Of a stretch of 64,000 nucleotides of DNA, positions 43,068 to 55,169 are shown piece after piece. The notes beneath the pieces were generated by a model. The model made no database searches. It worked only from the letters and a program-made list of their open reading frames with translations, and had not been told where the DNA came from. Position 1 is the first letter of the stretch; every line of letters begins with the position of its first letter. This DNA comes from Dactylonectria macrodidyma (lineage: Eukaryota > Ascomycota > Sordariomycetes > Hypocreales > Nectriaceae), in assembly GCA_020744425.1 (NCBI GenBank), contig JAGMUV010000006.1, positions 2,232,001 through 2,296,000 on the forward strand, written 5' to 3'. The position numbers and the translations under genes were made by a program.

Positions 43068-45175
43068 TTAGATGCTGTGACGAGCAGCCTTCTGTGGTCG
43101 ATAGTTGGGCATCTCTTTAAACCATCCCATGGCCTCGTCGTACTTGTAGGCGTGGAAAGCGACGCCATATGGCTTGGGCTCAATGGCGTAGAGCATACCC
43201 AGGGGGACATCCATGTCTGTAATGTCTGCGAGTGAGAGATCCATAAAGTAGGCCATCAAGACTCGGCAAACGGAGCGGTGTCCGATGATCATGACATGAT
43301 CCTCGATTCGCTCAACCTCTCGAACCATATCGCGCAGCCGGCTGATAACCTGCAGATAGCCCTCGCCACCCACTCCTGGATAGATGTAGTTGAGCTTGTC
43401 TTTGGCTCGCTTCTGGTATTCCTCTGGGTGGCTCTTGGCGATTTCAGCATAAGTCATACCCTCGAATTGGCCAGCATTCAGTTCGTTGAGCATCTCCCAA
43501 TTCTTAACGTCATAATCATCATCAGCCTCAAAGTATTCAGCAGTGTCAACGCTACGCTGAAGCATTGATGTCCAAATGCAAAAGTTTTTGCTATCCCAGT
43601 CCCGATTCATTTCGGGGTATGGGGGTGTGTTGTCGCCCGGCACTGGAGGGAAGGAAGCTTGAGCTATCTTGCTGGTCTGTTCCATTTGCCATTGCTTGCG
43701 CTTGTGGGTAATGAATCTGTGAAGAGCTTGGCCATAGTAGTGCCCAACCTCTGTCAGCGATGAATCGCCACCAAGCTTTCCGAGCTCGTTATCGACACTC
43801 TGGCCGTGCCGAGTAATCCAGATCTGTCGGGGTGCAAGGTTAAAGCTTGCAAGGTAGTGACTGATGCCGTTGCTCAGGAAGCCCTTGAGTCGATACTGCA
43901 CCAGCTTTCTGCCAACATCAATCATCTGAAAATGGTTAGTAAATGCTTCCGAGTCGGTCGGGATGGTACAAACCTGAATGTACTGCATATCATGATGCTC
44001 CTCGTAGTCTCCGAGAGGAACATAGGCACTTTCGTAAGCAGCGACTCGCTTCTTGAAGTCTTCCAGGGACTGCTGAGGATCCTTGTCCCGGTAGTCGGGG
44101 CCAGCCAACTTCAATCGCATGTTGGCCTCGAGGACCTGAGGGTCACGACAAATACTCTCGATGAAGAGGATCCCCAACTTGGGCTCTCGCTCTCGGATGC
44201 GGTTGACGATATTTTGGCGTCGTTCAATGGTACTGTTTGTGGCATCAAGAATACCAACGGCACCGCCATTGACCAAAAGATAGTCCAGCAGCTCGTCCAA
44301 GGTCTCCATGGCAACCTGTTCTCGCATTGCCGCAGCTGTTACGTTCTTGGGGTCAAAGAATTGAGCAGACTGATCGATTTCATCCTTCTCCTTGGCCTCC
44401 GCGTCATTTAGGTCAAGAGCATCAGGTTCATCGTCGTCAGGTGGTGTCGTGAGGTTGGGTGCGGGCAGCCCATTCAAAAGGATTGCAGCAGCCTGGACAG
44501 GAGGGTCGAGATGGCCGGGCTCTGGCAGCAGCTTAGGATGGACTGGGACCTTGCGGCCAGCGGCAACACGTCGTCGGTTGCCGACATTGAAAATGCGTGA
44601 GTCGTGCTGTTGCCATGATAGATACCGTTGAAGCTTCTTTGTGATGTACGACTTTCCTCGCGCGGGAAGTCCGACCATGACAATGACCAGCTTGGCGGCG
44701 ACATCGCGACGGGGAATTCTTCCATCAGGGGAGACCCTCGAACGGGTCATGCCCGGAATGTTGAGCGTTGTGGCATGGGGTCGCACTCGAGGGGTTTGGC
44801 TTCCGGAATTCTGTCGCAATGGGGGACTAGATCATGAGTCAGCGCCTTGGAGGTGATATTGGACGGGTGCACCCCCGAAGGCGGCGATCGTGGGGTTGCT
44901 ACCACAATGCAATGGAAACAGTATGACACTTACATGCGAGGTGAGCTAGGCGCTGTCGAGGTCACGCTGCGTGCATAAGGCGGCGTGTCTGTGAGGTCGC
45001 TCAAGCCACGCAGAGCAGCGGCCATGGAGTGAAAGGATGGAGGAGGAAGGTGGTCATCATCAACGGGTGGAGGCAGGACAGCGAAATGAGTATCGGATTC
45101 GACGGCCGTGGACGACGATGACGGCACCGGAGAGGAGGGCGAGGCAGAGGGCGAGAGACCGAGAAGGCTATGCAT
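43068..45175 (-). CDS. 6-phosphofructo-2-kinase/fructose-2,6-bisphosphatase
   Basis: Three exons (45175-44934, 44826-43974, 43925-43068) give 650 residues. The 48-nt second intron is a multiple of three without stops, so it can be read through. The N-terminal 120 residues are Ser/Pro-rich and probably regulatory. The kinase domain has the P-loop GLPARGKS (133-140) and GILDATNSTIERRQNI; it carries an acidic, Pro-rich insertion of roughly 50 residues after FNVGNRRR. The phosphatase domain has RHGQS with the phospho-accepting His near 405, Glu in GQFEGMTYAEI (about 520) and the second His in GHRSVCRV (about 581), so both activities look possible. The enzyme makes and breaks fructose 2,6-bisphosphate, the cytosolic switch between glycolysis and gluconeogenesis. 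Which activity dominates cannot be read from sequence. Confidence 0.93.
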
Positions 45176-46260
45176 GACAAGTTTGGCCAGGGCCGACTGT
45201 TTTGATTGTTTGCGACCAGCGTCTGTGAGGAGAGAAAAGGGCGGGTAAGCTTGTGTTGTCGCGTTTGTGGTTGTTATTCAAGACAGGAGGTGAGATGTAA
45301 AGGTAGCGAGCAGGAGGAGGAAGGCGTCAAGGACGTAATGCAGGCGGCAGAATGCGACCAACTGACTTTCTCAAATAAAGTGGAAAGACAAACAGGTGTA
45401 TTGGGGTAAAGCTCTTTGAAGAGGCAAGAGGCAAAAAAAGGATTTTGTTCACAAAGGCAAACGACGTCAGGAGGACCGAGGGACAGGAATAGTGAAATAA
45501 GATTGAGACACACCTGCTGGGGACACAGAAACTGCTGAAGGCATCTGAGCAACAAGGGAATCTGGGCTCCAAATCGAGACGGAGGGGTCCAGGCAATGAG
45601 TCGCACGCTGCTGCAGGCGCTGACGTTGGGGGCGCTGGTTGAGGCCTTGGAGAGGGTGGAGGCCCTGGGAAGCCTGTCGAGGCAAGCCTTGAGGTTGAGG
45701 CCCTTGACACCCTGGAGACTGAGAGCCTAGGCTGGGACAGCTGCAGCGGCTACCGCCTGTGGCTGGGCGTCCAATCCAGCGACAAGGATTACAGCCCCAG
45801 CGAAGCCGGCTTGCTGGGTGGCCGTGGTGGGCGCAGTGGGCCGCAGGGGGCGACTGCAGGTGGGCTCCAGCGGACTCCAGTGGTGGCTCCAGTGGACCAC
45901 CAGCACCAGCACACAACTGGTGGTGAATGGTGGGCTGCGCTGGATGCAGGTTTGTTTGCTGGTGCTGACCCTCCTCGCTGCACTTCTGCAGGCTCGAGGA
46001 CGTCAGTGGACCCGGGGTGGGGAGGGGACCCAGGCTGGCTTCTGGGTGGCGTTCGGGGCGTTCGGTGCGCTCGGGGCTCTTTTCGGTGCTGTTTCTGGTG
46101 GCAGGCAGCGCTACAGGCCGCTTGCAGCTGGTTGCAACACTTTGAGCTGGAGAGGGGGACAGAACTGGATAGTCGTAGCGCACGTCGGGGATGCCGTGCT
46201 TGCGCTTGTGAGGGGCAAAGGAGGAGAAATGCCCTAACTGGTGTTGGTGCTTTGATGTAA
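45176..46260 (-). other. GC-rich leader region of the PFK-2 gene
   Basis: Upstream of the PFK-2/FBPase-2 start on the same strand. A TCCTCACAG acceptor-like site sits about 50 nt before the ATG, suggesting a leader intron. Further up, 45467-46183 is open for 238 codons on the minus strand (Gln/Pro/Ser-rich, with CAGGGxCC-like repeats), while two plus-strand frames of about 140-150 codons overlap it. I read it as GC-rich, stop-poor leader or promoter DNA; a long uORF or extra N-terminal exon is possible. Confidence 0.4.
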
Positions 46261-49200
46261 GTAGGGCTTGGCTAACACCAAAGCTTGTGTGTAAGTTGTT
46301 GAATGTGAGGAGTCAGTAGCGAGGTGGGTGTTGAGGCGCCAGAGTTGATGAGTTAGATGATGGGTTGCGTGTCGAACCTGGACCGTCCTATGTTGGCTGG
46401 CTTTTTTTAGGAGTCGCTCGACGGATACGTGTGTCCAGTATGAGTACGTATGATGTGCGATGTGCGATGTGCGATGTGCAATGGTTGCGTTGTTCGTTTC
46501 GTGTCGGTCAGAATGTCCGGCTGTGCAGTGGCACTCTTGCCCTTCTGTTCTCTGACCGTAATACTTGGCGTACGTAAATCGCCTCGTGAGATGCAGTGAT
46601 GATCTTGCTGGTCGTGTCGAAGTCGGATACGTCACCGGGGTTGTCAGGCTATGCCCATCCAGATAGGCCCCGTATGCAGGTCGAGCCAGAGGCAGCCTGT
46701 ATTATAGAGGTCGCGTCGAAACGTTCATCAAGACGGTTGCTTGGGTGTTTGGTTGCCCTGACGGGGGTGCTCGTCCTGGTCAGGAGAGCGACGAGGCAGA
46801 GTGAGGTGATGTTGGGTGGTCCGTGGCCTAGGTCGCGCGGTGGACGTGGATGATGGACGACGACAGATGACGAGCCCAGGAAAAATGTACCAAATCTTCC
46901 AGGTTGCCGCTGAGCTTTCGAGGTAGGGGATGCCGCGCGACTTGTACTCAAGGTTTGGCACAAGGTCCTGACCGAGAGCCAGCGGTCCAATACCGACCGA
47001 GCTTTTCACCACCCACCTTCCTCCACCAGCCATGCATGCCCTACAAACCCTCTACGGCCCTCGCATCGAGCCTCGCACGACTATCTTCTTTAGCCCCATG
47101 GCGCTTCGCCCGTATTAGTTGGGCGGCGGCCTGGTGAAAGTGTGTGTGTGGGTGGATGATGCAGAGGGGTGATACCTATGTGATACTACTGGGCTCGGCC
47201 AGCTCTCCGTCCAGCCCGACTTACATCATTGTACATGGCTATCCCACCTGCGTACCTGGCAACTCCGCCCCAGCGACGTCGCATCTGGGAAACACACTCT
47301 ATTCTGAGTGTATACTTGCTACCCTCTCCAGGGGACATGCTTGAGGTGCCGGCGATACGTATTGACCGAAATCGAGGGGTGCGTAGGACCCAGATAATTG
47401 ACCCCCCAAGATCCTCCGTCTAAATCCCAAGATCCACGGTCGTCCACCTGCCTGGCCCTAGTCACTCCCACCTCCGTGTCATGTACCGTATTCCAGGTCA
47501 TCATGGCATGTCAAAACATGGCATGTCTCGCACGGCATCAAGAAATCCTAGGAAATGGAAGCCTTCCTCCGCCGCCCATCGGATTCGCTCCGTGTAGCCG
47601 CCGCCGGGATTCAGGTCTCCAGCGTCTTGGATTCGCTGGGATGCCCCCCTTCCTTGCTACGTACTGGCCCCCATGAAAAGGACAAGATCCCAGTGTCAAA
47701 AGGCTTCGAACGTCCCAGGACTTGTCCCAGGGTCCGCCAAGAGCGCACCCTGGCGGAGCTTTAACTACCTTTCCCGGCTGGGTCACCTTGGTGGCGCGGG
47801 GCCATGAGCCCATCCACCACAGCTAGCTCCTACACGCTGAGCATTTACTGGGTACGGGCCCTCGTCTGCTGCCAAACTCACCGAGGCGCTCGCCGTAACA
47901 CCATGGCACTTTGTCTCTCGTTGTCTCCGTCTCCTTTCGCTTCGGAGGTGGGGGGACCGGACACTCGGGGGGTATGAGAACAGTGTTGAGCAGCCTGAGC
48001 TGAGTCTGATGATGGTTTGGCCTTCCTTGACAGCCCCCCTTTGACTTACGATCCACCAACGGAAACACTGCCAAAGCCTCAAAGGCAAAGCCAACAAGGC
48101 AAAAGGCAAAGCGATGCTGAAGCGAGGACAGGGCTACACTCAGACCAATACCTGGACCAGTTGACACCGCAATCTGTTGGCAGAATGTAAAATGCAGCCT
48201 GCCCCTCCTGGATCCATCGTCGGCGGAGACCCATCCCCATTTCTCCCTTTAGGCTAGGAGGTTCACTCTGGGTCTGCCCATCTAGACCATATCGAGTCAA
48301 GCCCTGTGGCTCTCACTCAAGAACCTGCACGCTACTGCCGCTCCAAGATCTTCCTTTTTGGCAATGGAAGGAGTTCAAACCCTCGCAACGAAACATCAAA
48401 CCAAAAAGAGTTATCGCCTAGCCTGCACGCACCCTACAGACCTCCGATTTCGCCGCTGCGGGGGGGGGGGGAGGAAAAAAAGTCAAAAGGGGGAAAACTG
48501 CGAATCCCCCACCTCACCAGCATGCGTAGTGCAGTTAAAATTACCTCTGAGGTATTCGTAAGACATCTGCCCGAGAGCCACGGCGGCCCCATGGCGCATA
48601 ACAAGCTGTGCGCTTCTCTGACTCACCATCAATGGGCGCAGGCAAAAGCTGAAGTTGCGGATGTAATTCCTGGCCATCCCATTGATCGCCTGCTTTCTAA
48701 TGGCCAAGCAACCGCGGCAAGCATATGGCCAGTATGTGCCCAACACCTAGCATTGCCTGTCCACCTCCCCCGTCTGTAATGAGTTGGCCCGTCGCGCTGG
48801 GCCTACCTCCCTGTCTTCCATTTTTCCCCGGAGTGCTGGTCCTGGCCTGTCGTTCGAGAAGAGCTTTGAGGCCTGCTCCAACCTTACGAGTCTGATGAGT
48901 CCCGGAAGCCTTGACGCTGCGGTCTTAGCCTAAGAAATAAATAAGGAAAATACGAGCCGAACCACCGTCTCGGTCTTTTCTTTACCGTCTCCATTTCCTT
49001 TCTTTTGAGGGACGTGCTCTGACACGGTTGTGTTGGAGCATCCTGTTGTTAATTTTGAGACTCGGAGGCACAGGCCCAATATTGACACGGGAGTAGCCCC
49101 GATAGGCCATTTAGACAGACACCTTGACTCAATCCCAACATTGCCCCTTGATTCGAGGAGTTGTCATGTGAGAAGCCACAGGCACAGGCATTGCTTTCTC

Positions 49201-51689
49201 ATCAGCCATTCTAATAATATTGCCATTTGTGGCCCGTTGTCATCAATACCCTGCAACAGCCTCCTGCACCTCGCCCGAATTCTCCGACGACTGAGACCAT
49301 GTCTTGCACTGTCCGCCTCAATCTCTGGCAATCTCTGATATCTCCATGTCTCAACCATGACTCTACTACGTATCATAGTAGTCTAGCCCGCGGTCGTTAT
49401 CATCGTAAACGCCGACATGTTACCCGTCCCACTACTGAACAGGGCCGTGTCGATATATCGCATTTCCGAGAACCAAGCGGACCTCTGTACTCCGGTTGGA
49501 TATTAGGGCAACTGGAAAGACTCGCATAAACTAGCGTCAAGAGGCTAAGCCTTTGTGTGGTTTTGTACTTCTTACAAGCTAGGCTGTGGTAATATCGACT
49601 GACATGCAGAAATCCGCGTCAGTTAATGTTGGTAACTGGCCTCATCAATGCCTCAATGCTATGTTTCCTGAAAAAACAGTCCAGCTGCATCGGCCATCGA
49701 ATTCCGACATCCAGTCCGACAGGCTCGCTTGGGCTTCAGGCCCGGAACCCCCATATGATGCTTGTTTACCCTCACCTCTTCACATGCGACTCACCCACAT
49801 TCATCCATAGGTTTGGGGGTCGCCGGCGCGATGGCACCAGATGCGGTGCGGGGAATGAAGGCTGCAGCACGAAGCGACGGAGATGCCCAAATCAAGGCAG
49901 CGCAATCACCCCAACCTTCAGCGCCCACACAGATAAAAGAGCCGACCAGGGCTCGGCATCCGGTGGGGAGAGCGGGGTTAGCGATGACCTGTTTCCTCAT
50001 GGAGATTGAGTCGGGGCCCGAGATGGTGGGTGAACTTGATGACCTCGGGGTCATGCTTGTGAATACCACATGGGATGAATATTGCGTATCAACGTACCAA
50101 TCGAGCTTGATACATCTGATGATCATAGCACCTTGGTCTTTTCTCGCCTGTGCAGTTTCGAATAGCTGAAATGAGAAGTAATGGCGTTGCCACGGTGGGA
50201 GCTACTATCAGAGCATGATGGCAAAGTAAGGCGCTCAAGGTAGGGTCGGTCTTGAAATTGGGCTCCCCCGCAGAGCCAAGAACAAGGCCGCCTCGCATAC
50301 ACTTGGTGGAATCATCCAGCACTTGCTCCCTCCTGACATGGTTTTATACGCATGTTGCCAACACTGAAATCCTGCTAAGGATGAATCCTTCTCCAAAGGG
50401 CATCGTACTTTATCCATGCTGTGAATGAAGACGCCGAAGCAACCCAGGCTAACTACACTTGCAATTTCATACACGCATATTTAATCCTCGTGGATTGTGC
50501 ATACATCATAGTAGAGTGTAAAGACGTTAGCATACGTATTAACACAAGTAATGAAATCCAGAATGCAGCTGTGCTGGCTCAAATGAAAACCAAGTGTGGC
50601 TGTGCTTAGCCACACATTGCTCTGGTTAACGCCACATCAAATCCACTGGAGAGAAACAATCACCAACTTCAGATAATTTATCAACTTGCGGAAGAGAATA
50701 TGGTGCGAGCACTGAACTCCTTGTTACCTGTTTGATTCGCACAGGTTTGCTTCACAGGATTTCGTCACTGATCAAATACCATTTGGGGCGCCATCATTCA
50801 CCAGGAGCCCAATTGTGACCGCTAGTTGTTTGTTTAGCGCTCGTCGGGTCCTGCCCAGTAAGGTCGAAATTGCAGCCTCTTTCACACGCACAGCTTCCTG
50901 TCATTCGCAGCTGCTGTCTGTGTTTGAACCTCAAGTAAGGTACCGTGTTCAATCGCACAGTCCGCTCCCGGCTTTCCATCTTGCCTACCAGCGCCTCCCC
51001 GACAAATTTGGACTGCCGAACAGCTGCCACCACTGTCAGCCACAAACCCCAGGACTGCCTAAGTGGTTAATCCTCCCCAGAAAACAAAACAGGCTCTCAA
51101 CTCTACCTCTACCACTCGCTCTGTACTCTACTCTAAAGAGACGGAGTAATTATCAAGTACCTACCCTCTCGCAAAGAAACATCTTGGAGCGCCCACCTTT
51201 TCTCCATCAAGATCCTCGAGAGAACGCTTACCTCTAGGGTGAGGACCTCATAGAAGCTTCGCATTTTGGCGTTGCGCCATCACCGCCTGGGCCATCATCG
51301 GGACGCTGGTGCAGGAAAGAGCTGCCCAGATCCCACCTTCCTTGGCTTCTGTCTGACACATTGCGGCCGTACTCGCTCTCTCGTATCCGGGCATAAGACA
51401 TCCTTCTTGACCCTTTCCCTCCCCAACTCAGCTTCCTCAACACGACTCTACCGGTTTGCTTCCCTCCTCAACACGCTTCTTCGGCCTCTTTTCATAGCCT
51501 TCATCGCCCAACCGTATATGAATTGCACGCTTGGGTTATTGTCTTGATTATTTGACGCCTGAAAACCTGGGCGTTCTCTCAGAGCAGTTGTGAGTCCTAC
51601 ACGTTGCACAAACCACTCCGAGCGTGTGTACTTACTGTGGCATAGCCTTTGATTGACTCGGTGCTAGAGCATTGCAACTTTGCAAAAAC
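46261..51689. other. 5.4-kb gene-poor stretch
   Basis: No gene that I can support. Frames rarely pass 150 codons and overlap on both strands. Notable pieces are a four-copy 7-bp repeat (46452-46479), a run of 12 G (about 48460-48471), and a CT-rich stretch (about 51080-51520) that leads into tad3 and is probably its promoter and leader. Confidence 0.4.
46452..46479. repeat. four tandem copies of GATGTGC
   Basis: Four exact head-to-tail copies of a 7-bp unit, in non-coding sequence. It is a simple repeat with no evident role. Confidence 0.9.
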
Positions 51690-53050
51690 ATGGCGACTGT
51701 TGATCCGACTGGTGCGCAGACACCCGAACAAGAGCTGGTCGACGTGCCACCCTCAATCAAGCCCGAACCTGAAGGACCATGTGAAGTCGTCCCAAACCCT
51801 TTAATCGACGACCTGAACCCGGACAAGCTTCGACGAGGCGTCCTGATACCTCTCAAGACAACCCAAGAGGTCCGACAAGACCATGTTATCGTGCAAGCCT
51901 GGATTACCAGGGCTCCCACCAAACAGGCAAACGATGTCATCAAGTTCGTCTCACCTCACTACTCAACTGCAGCTCCCTGCCACAAGCTGATATTGACAAC
52001 TAACACATTTCCAGTGCTTTGCGTAACATGCGCCCTGATGCTAGTGCTAATCCCCTGCCTCATCTTCGCAGATGCGCCAAGCCTGCTGATCTTCCTGCCC
52101 ACTTGAAGACTCAGTTCATGAACGATACCCCCGTAGGACGTCAGATCCACACAGCAAAGTCGACTTGGATTTACATTATTGTTGGAGAAGTCAAAGACTT
52201 TTCACGCGAAGATCTCATAAATGCTATGGCTAGTGTCGAAGGTCTCGAGAAGGACGTGTTCACCTCCATTATTTCCATTCCCTTGTTGGCACCGACGTCA
52301 CAAGTCCAAGCTGCCATGTGGTCGTCACAGTTCTGGCCAACCGTCTACCGAAAAAACAACCCTCTCGGTCCTCACCCTAGCATAGTGGCAAGGGGAACCG
52401 ACGAGGTCAAGGAAGATGCATCGCTCTGGATGGCCCTGGCATACCGAGTGGCCCTCCAAGCAAAGGAATCTGGCATCGGGGAGGCGATAGGAGCCGTTAT
52501 CGTTCAGAGAGAAGGAAGAAAGGCGGAACTCGTTGGCCTTGCTGGGGACGCTCGCTGGCATCAAGAGTACAGTGACGACCCATTCGGCTCGAGCAATCCC
52601 ATGACACACTGCGTACTCCGAGCTATCAGCATGGTTGCCCAGAAACTAGTTCGACACGAACGACAGGTTGCTGGTCTTCCCGTCAATACCCCCAACCTCA
52701 ACTATGATGCCTTTCAAGATGCGCCCCTGATTGAGTTGGAGAGGCAGTGCTTTATACAAGATCACCCGAACAAGGACGGCTACTTGTGTCATGGCCTGGA
52801 GCTTTACGTCACCCATGAGCCATGCGTCGCCTGCTCCATGGGTATTCTCCATTCCCGCATGGGGAGGGCCGTATTTTGCAACCACATGCCTCGCAGCGGA
52901 GGAATGAGCTCAGATGATCGTCCTGATGGAGGTGGACGAGGACTGGGACTCTTCTGGAGACGCGAGCTCAACTGGAGCTTGATGGCATGGGAATGGGAAC
53001 GTGAGGCTGTTCCCAACCTGCCTTCTCTTGACCCCACCACTCATGTTTAG
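51690..53050 (+). CDS. tad3: tRNA adenosine deaminase non-catalytic subunit Tad3
   Basis: Two exons (51690-51943 and 52015-53050) give 429 residues. The splice restores VINALRNMRPDA and then HLRRCAKPADLPAHLK, the conserved N-domain block of Tad3. The C-terminal deaminase domain keeps three zinc ligands, H283 in MTHCVLR and C355/C358 in THEPCVACSMG. The usual proton-shuttling Glu of the HAE motif is Val285, which is the mark of Tad3/ADAT3. The tail RRELNWSLMAWEWE close to the end is typical. With Tad2 it forms the enzyme that converts adenosine 34 to inosine in several tRNA anticodons, in nucleus and cytosol. Tad3 supplies structure and tRNA binding. The donor GTTCGT is slightly off-consensus, but branch (CTAAC) and TTCCAG acceptor are good. 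Confidence 0.93.
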
Positions 53051-54123
53051 GATTACCACCTCCCAGGTCCATACGAGACTCATTCATCCCCGAGCACCAG
53101 GCAGGGAGCCGGGCGCAACAATACGGCGACGAAAGGGCGGTCGCAGAATACTTTTACACTACTAGACGCAAGCCGGCATCGGTCAAGTCGGTTAAGACAT
53201 GTGGGTGCAGGCCGCAAGACGATTGTTCGCCGATGCTTAACAAAGGCCATCATTCTGATCTATCGGCGACTGGAGCATTGGTTCAAGGACAGGCAGAGGG
53301 TTTAGATAGGCCTCTGTGCTCCAGGAGAAAGGACGGGACGGGGACGCGATGGGATGTGTAACAATAGCTTGGGCAGAACATGCATAGAGACAAAGACACA
53401 GCTCGTGCAAGAAGTGACGTATCACCCGCTTGCTGAGGGTTGAAACAACCGGACGAACGGATTCCCAGTGTCAAATTTCTCCGCCAAAGAAACAAGGACA
53501 GAGAATGTTGAATGCAAGAAATGCGGCTCTTGAGAGTCCTGCTTCTATCCGAGGCAGAGCAGTGCGGCAGAGGGTGCATGGGGACCCTGGCAAGCTGTCG
53601 GACAGGCAGGCAGGCTGGCTGGCTCCAGTGCCCCTCCTTGTTGGCCCGGATCACCAGTGGAGGTGAAGTTTGGCTCCCCTCCCCTAGTACGCGACGTCTC
53701 CAGCATCCGCAGCACCTCCCTGCTCTCTTTGTCTCTGCACGCACACGGCCTCCACGCCTTGTCCGACAAAACAAACCGCCCGGAGCCGACGCAGGGTTTT
53801 GGAGAGACGCAGTGAAGGCCCCTTTGATTTTTGCATCCGCTATGCGGCTCCTTTGACTCCTTGGCCGCCGCCCCCAGCCTCGTGTGACCGTCGCCCACGA
53901 CATCTCCAACTGCCCCAGCAGCGCCGTCATCAAAGGACTTCCGCAGCGTCTCGCCAGCCGCCCTGCTCAGACCCTCCGCCCTATAACCTCTGCGGCACCG
54001 ACCTGGACGCTGGGCCATGCTCCAAGGCGTCCCGATTTTCAGATATTCGACTTCCTCCGCGCTAAAGCTCTTCACCCCGCCGCCTTTCGATACGAACCCA
54101 CACCTCAATCCGATAACGCAGAG
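53051..54123. promoter_or_regulatory. tad3 3' region and RNase H1 upstream region
   Basis: Holds the tad3 3' UTR and the RNase H1 promoter and leader. From 53884 the plus strand is open in frame with RNase H1 for 80 codons and could be a longer N terminus. The 216-266-codon minus-strand frames here have no domains and overlap that extension. Confidence 0.45.
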
Positions 54124-55169
54124 ATGAACAAAAGGCGTGCTGCCCCGGGGGCAACTCCTGCACCGGCCGGTGCAGCCAAGAAACGCAAGGTGGACAATGT
54201 GCAAAAGTACTACGCCGTCAAGGCTGGGTTTCATCCGGGCATCTACTTGACCTACGCGGAATGCCAGCTGCAGACGGCGGGGTTCAAGGGAGCTGTGTGT
54301 GAGTACACCCAGAACGAGAGACGGAAAAAATGTGTCGTGGAACAAGAAGCTGATGGTGTGTGTATGTGTGTAAAGTCAAGTCCTTCACATCAAAGGAGGA
54401 TGCCGAGAATTTCGTGGCTGGCAAGAAAGTCAAGGCTTCAGACAACGAACCAGACAAATTTTACGCCGTGGCCGTGGGTAGTCCTACCGGCATCTACTCA
54501 GACTGGGCGGAAGCTTCGGAAGCTATCAAGGGGGTCAAGGGACCCAAGTACAAGCGCTTCGCAACACGACCAGAAGCAGTCGCATACATCAAGCAGTATG
54601 GCAGCCGCGATGCCATCGAGGCCCTGGGAGACGAGGCTGAGGAACCCGAGGAGCCTCCCGCGAGAAAGGTCAAGTCGACCATCAAGGAAGAGCCTGTGTC
54701 AACAGGGCCCCAGGAGGATATTCTCAAGATTTACACCGACGGCAGCAGTCTGGCCAACGGAAAGAAGGGATCGCGAGCAGGGCTGGGCGTCTTCTTTGGC
54801 AACGGTGACCCCCGCAACCTGTCCGAGAAACTACCAGGCGAGCTGCAGACGAACCAGAGGGCCGAGCTCATGGCGATGCTGCGAGCGTTGGAGATTGCGC
54901 CGCTGAAGCAGACTGTGCAAATCTTTAGCGACAGCCAGTACTCCATCAACTGCGTCACACAATGGGCGCTGAGCTGGGAACGCAAGGGATGGAAGACGGC
55001 TGCGGGTGACGACGTCAAGAACCAGGACATTATCCGCGACGTACTGGCCAAGATGACTGAGCGTACAAAGAATGGCTCCAACACCTATTTCCAATGGGTC
55101 AAGGGGCATGCTTCGGATCGCGGCAACATTGCTGCGGATAGGCTAGCGGTCATTGGAGCTAGAATGTAG
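54124..55169 (+). CDS. rnh1: ribonuclease H1 with two hybrid-binding domains
   Basis: Two exons (54124-54298 and 54376-55169) give 322 residues. A basic KKRKVD (19-24) near the start looks like a nuclear localisation signal. Two hybrid-binding domains follow: YYAVKAGFHPGIYLTYAEC (about 29-73) and FYAVAVGSPTGIYSDWAEA (about 87-132). The second keeps the Trp that stacks on the hybrid, and the first has Tyr there. The catalytic domain has D180 in IYTDGSS, E222 in QRAELMA, D244 in FSDSQYS and D313 in NIAADRL, the full DEDD set, so it should be active. It cuts RNA in RNA-DNA hybrids. Yeast Rnh1 also has two such N-terminal domains. Splicing restores GFKGAVFKSF. An in-frame upstream ATG at 53884 could add 80 residues resembling a mitochondrial presequence. 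Confidence 0.92.

Noticed and set aside
43806..44411. 201-codon plus-strand frame antisense to the PFK-2 gene
   Set aside because: Mirror frame of a well-supported enzyme; no domain of its own.
45467..46183. 238-codon minus-strand frame, Gln/Pro-rich
   Set aside because: It overlaps two plus-strand frames of about 140-150 codons in GC-rich, stop-poor DNA and has no domain; kept only as a possible leader feature of the PFK-2 gene.
53545..54345. 266-codon minus-strand frame antisense to the RNase H1 5' region
   Set aside because: No domain; overlaps the RNase H1 first exon and its upstream extension, which have clear features on the other strand.
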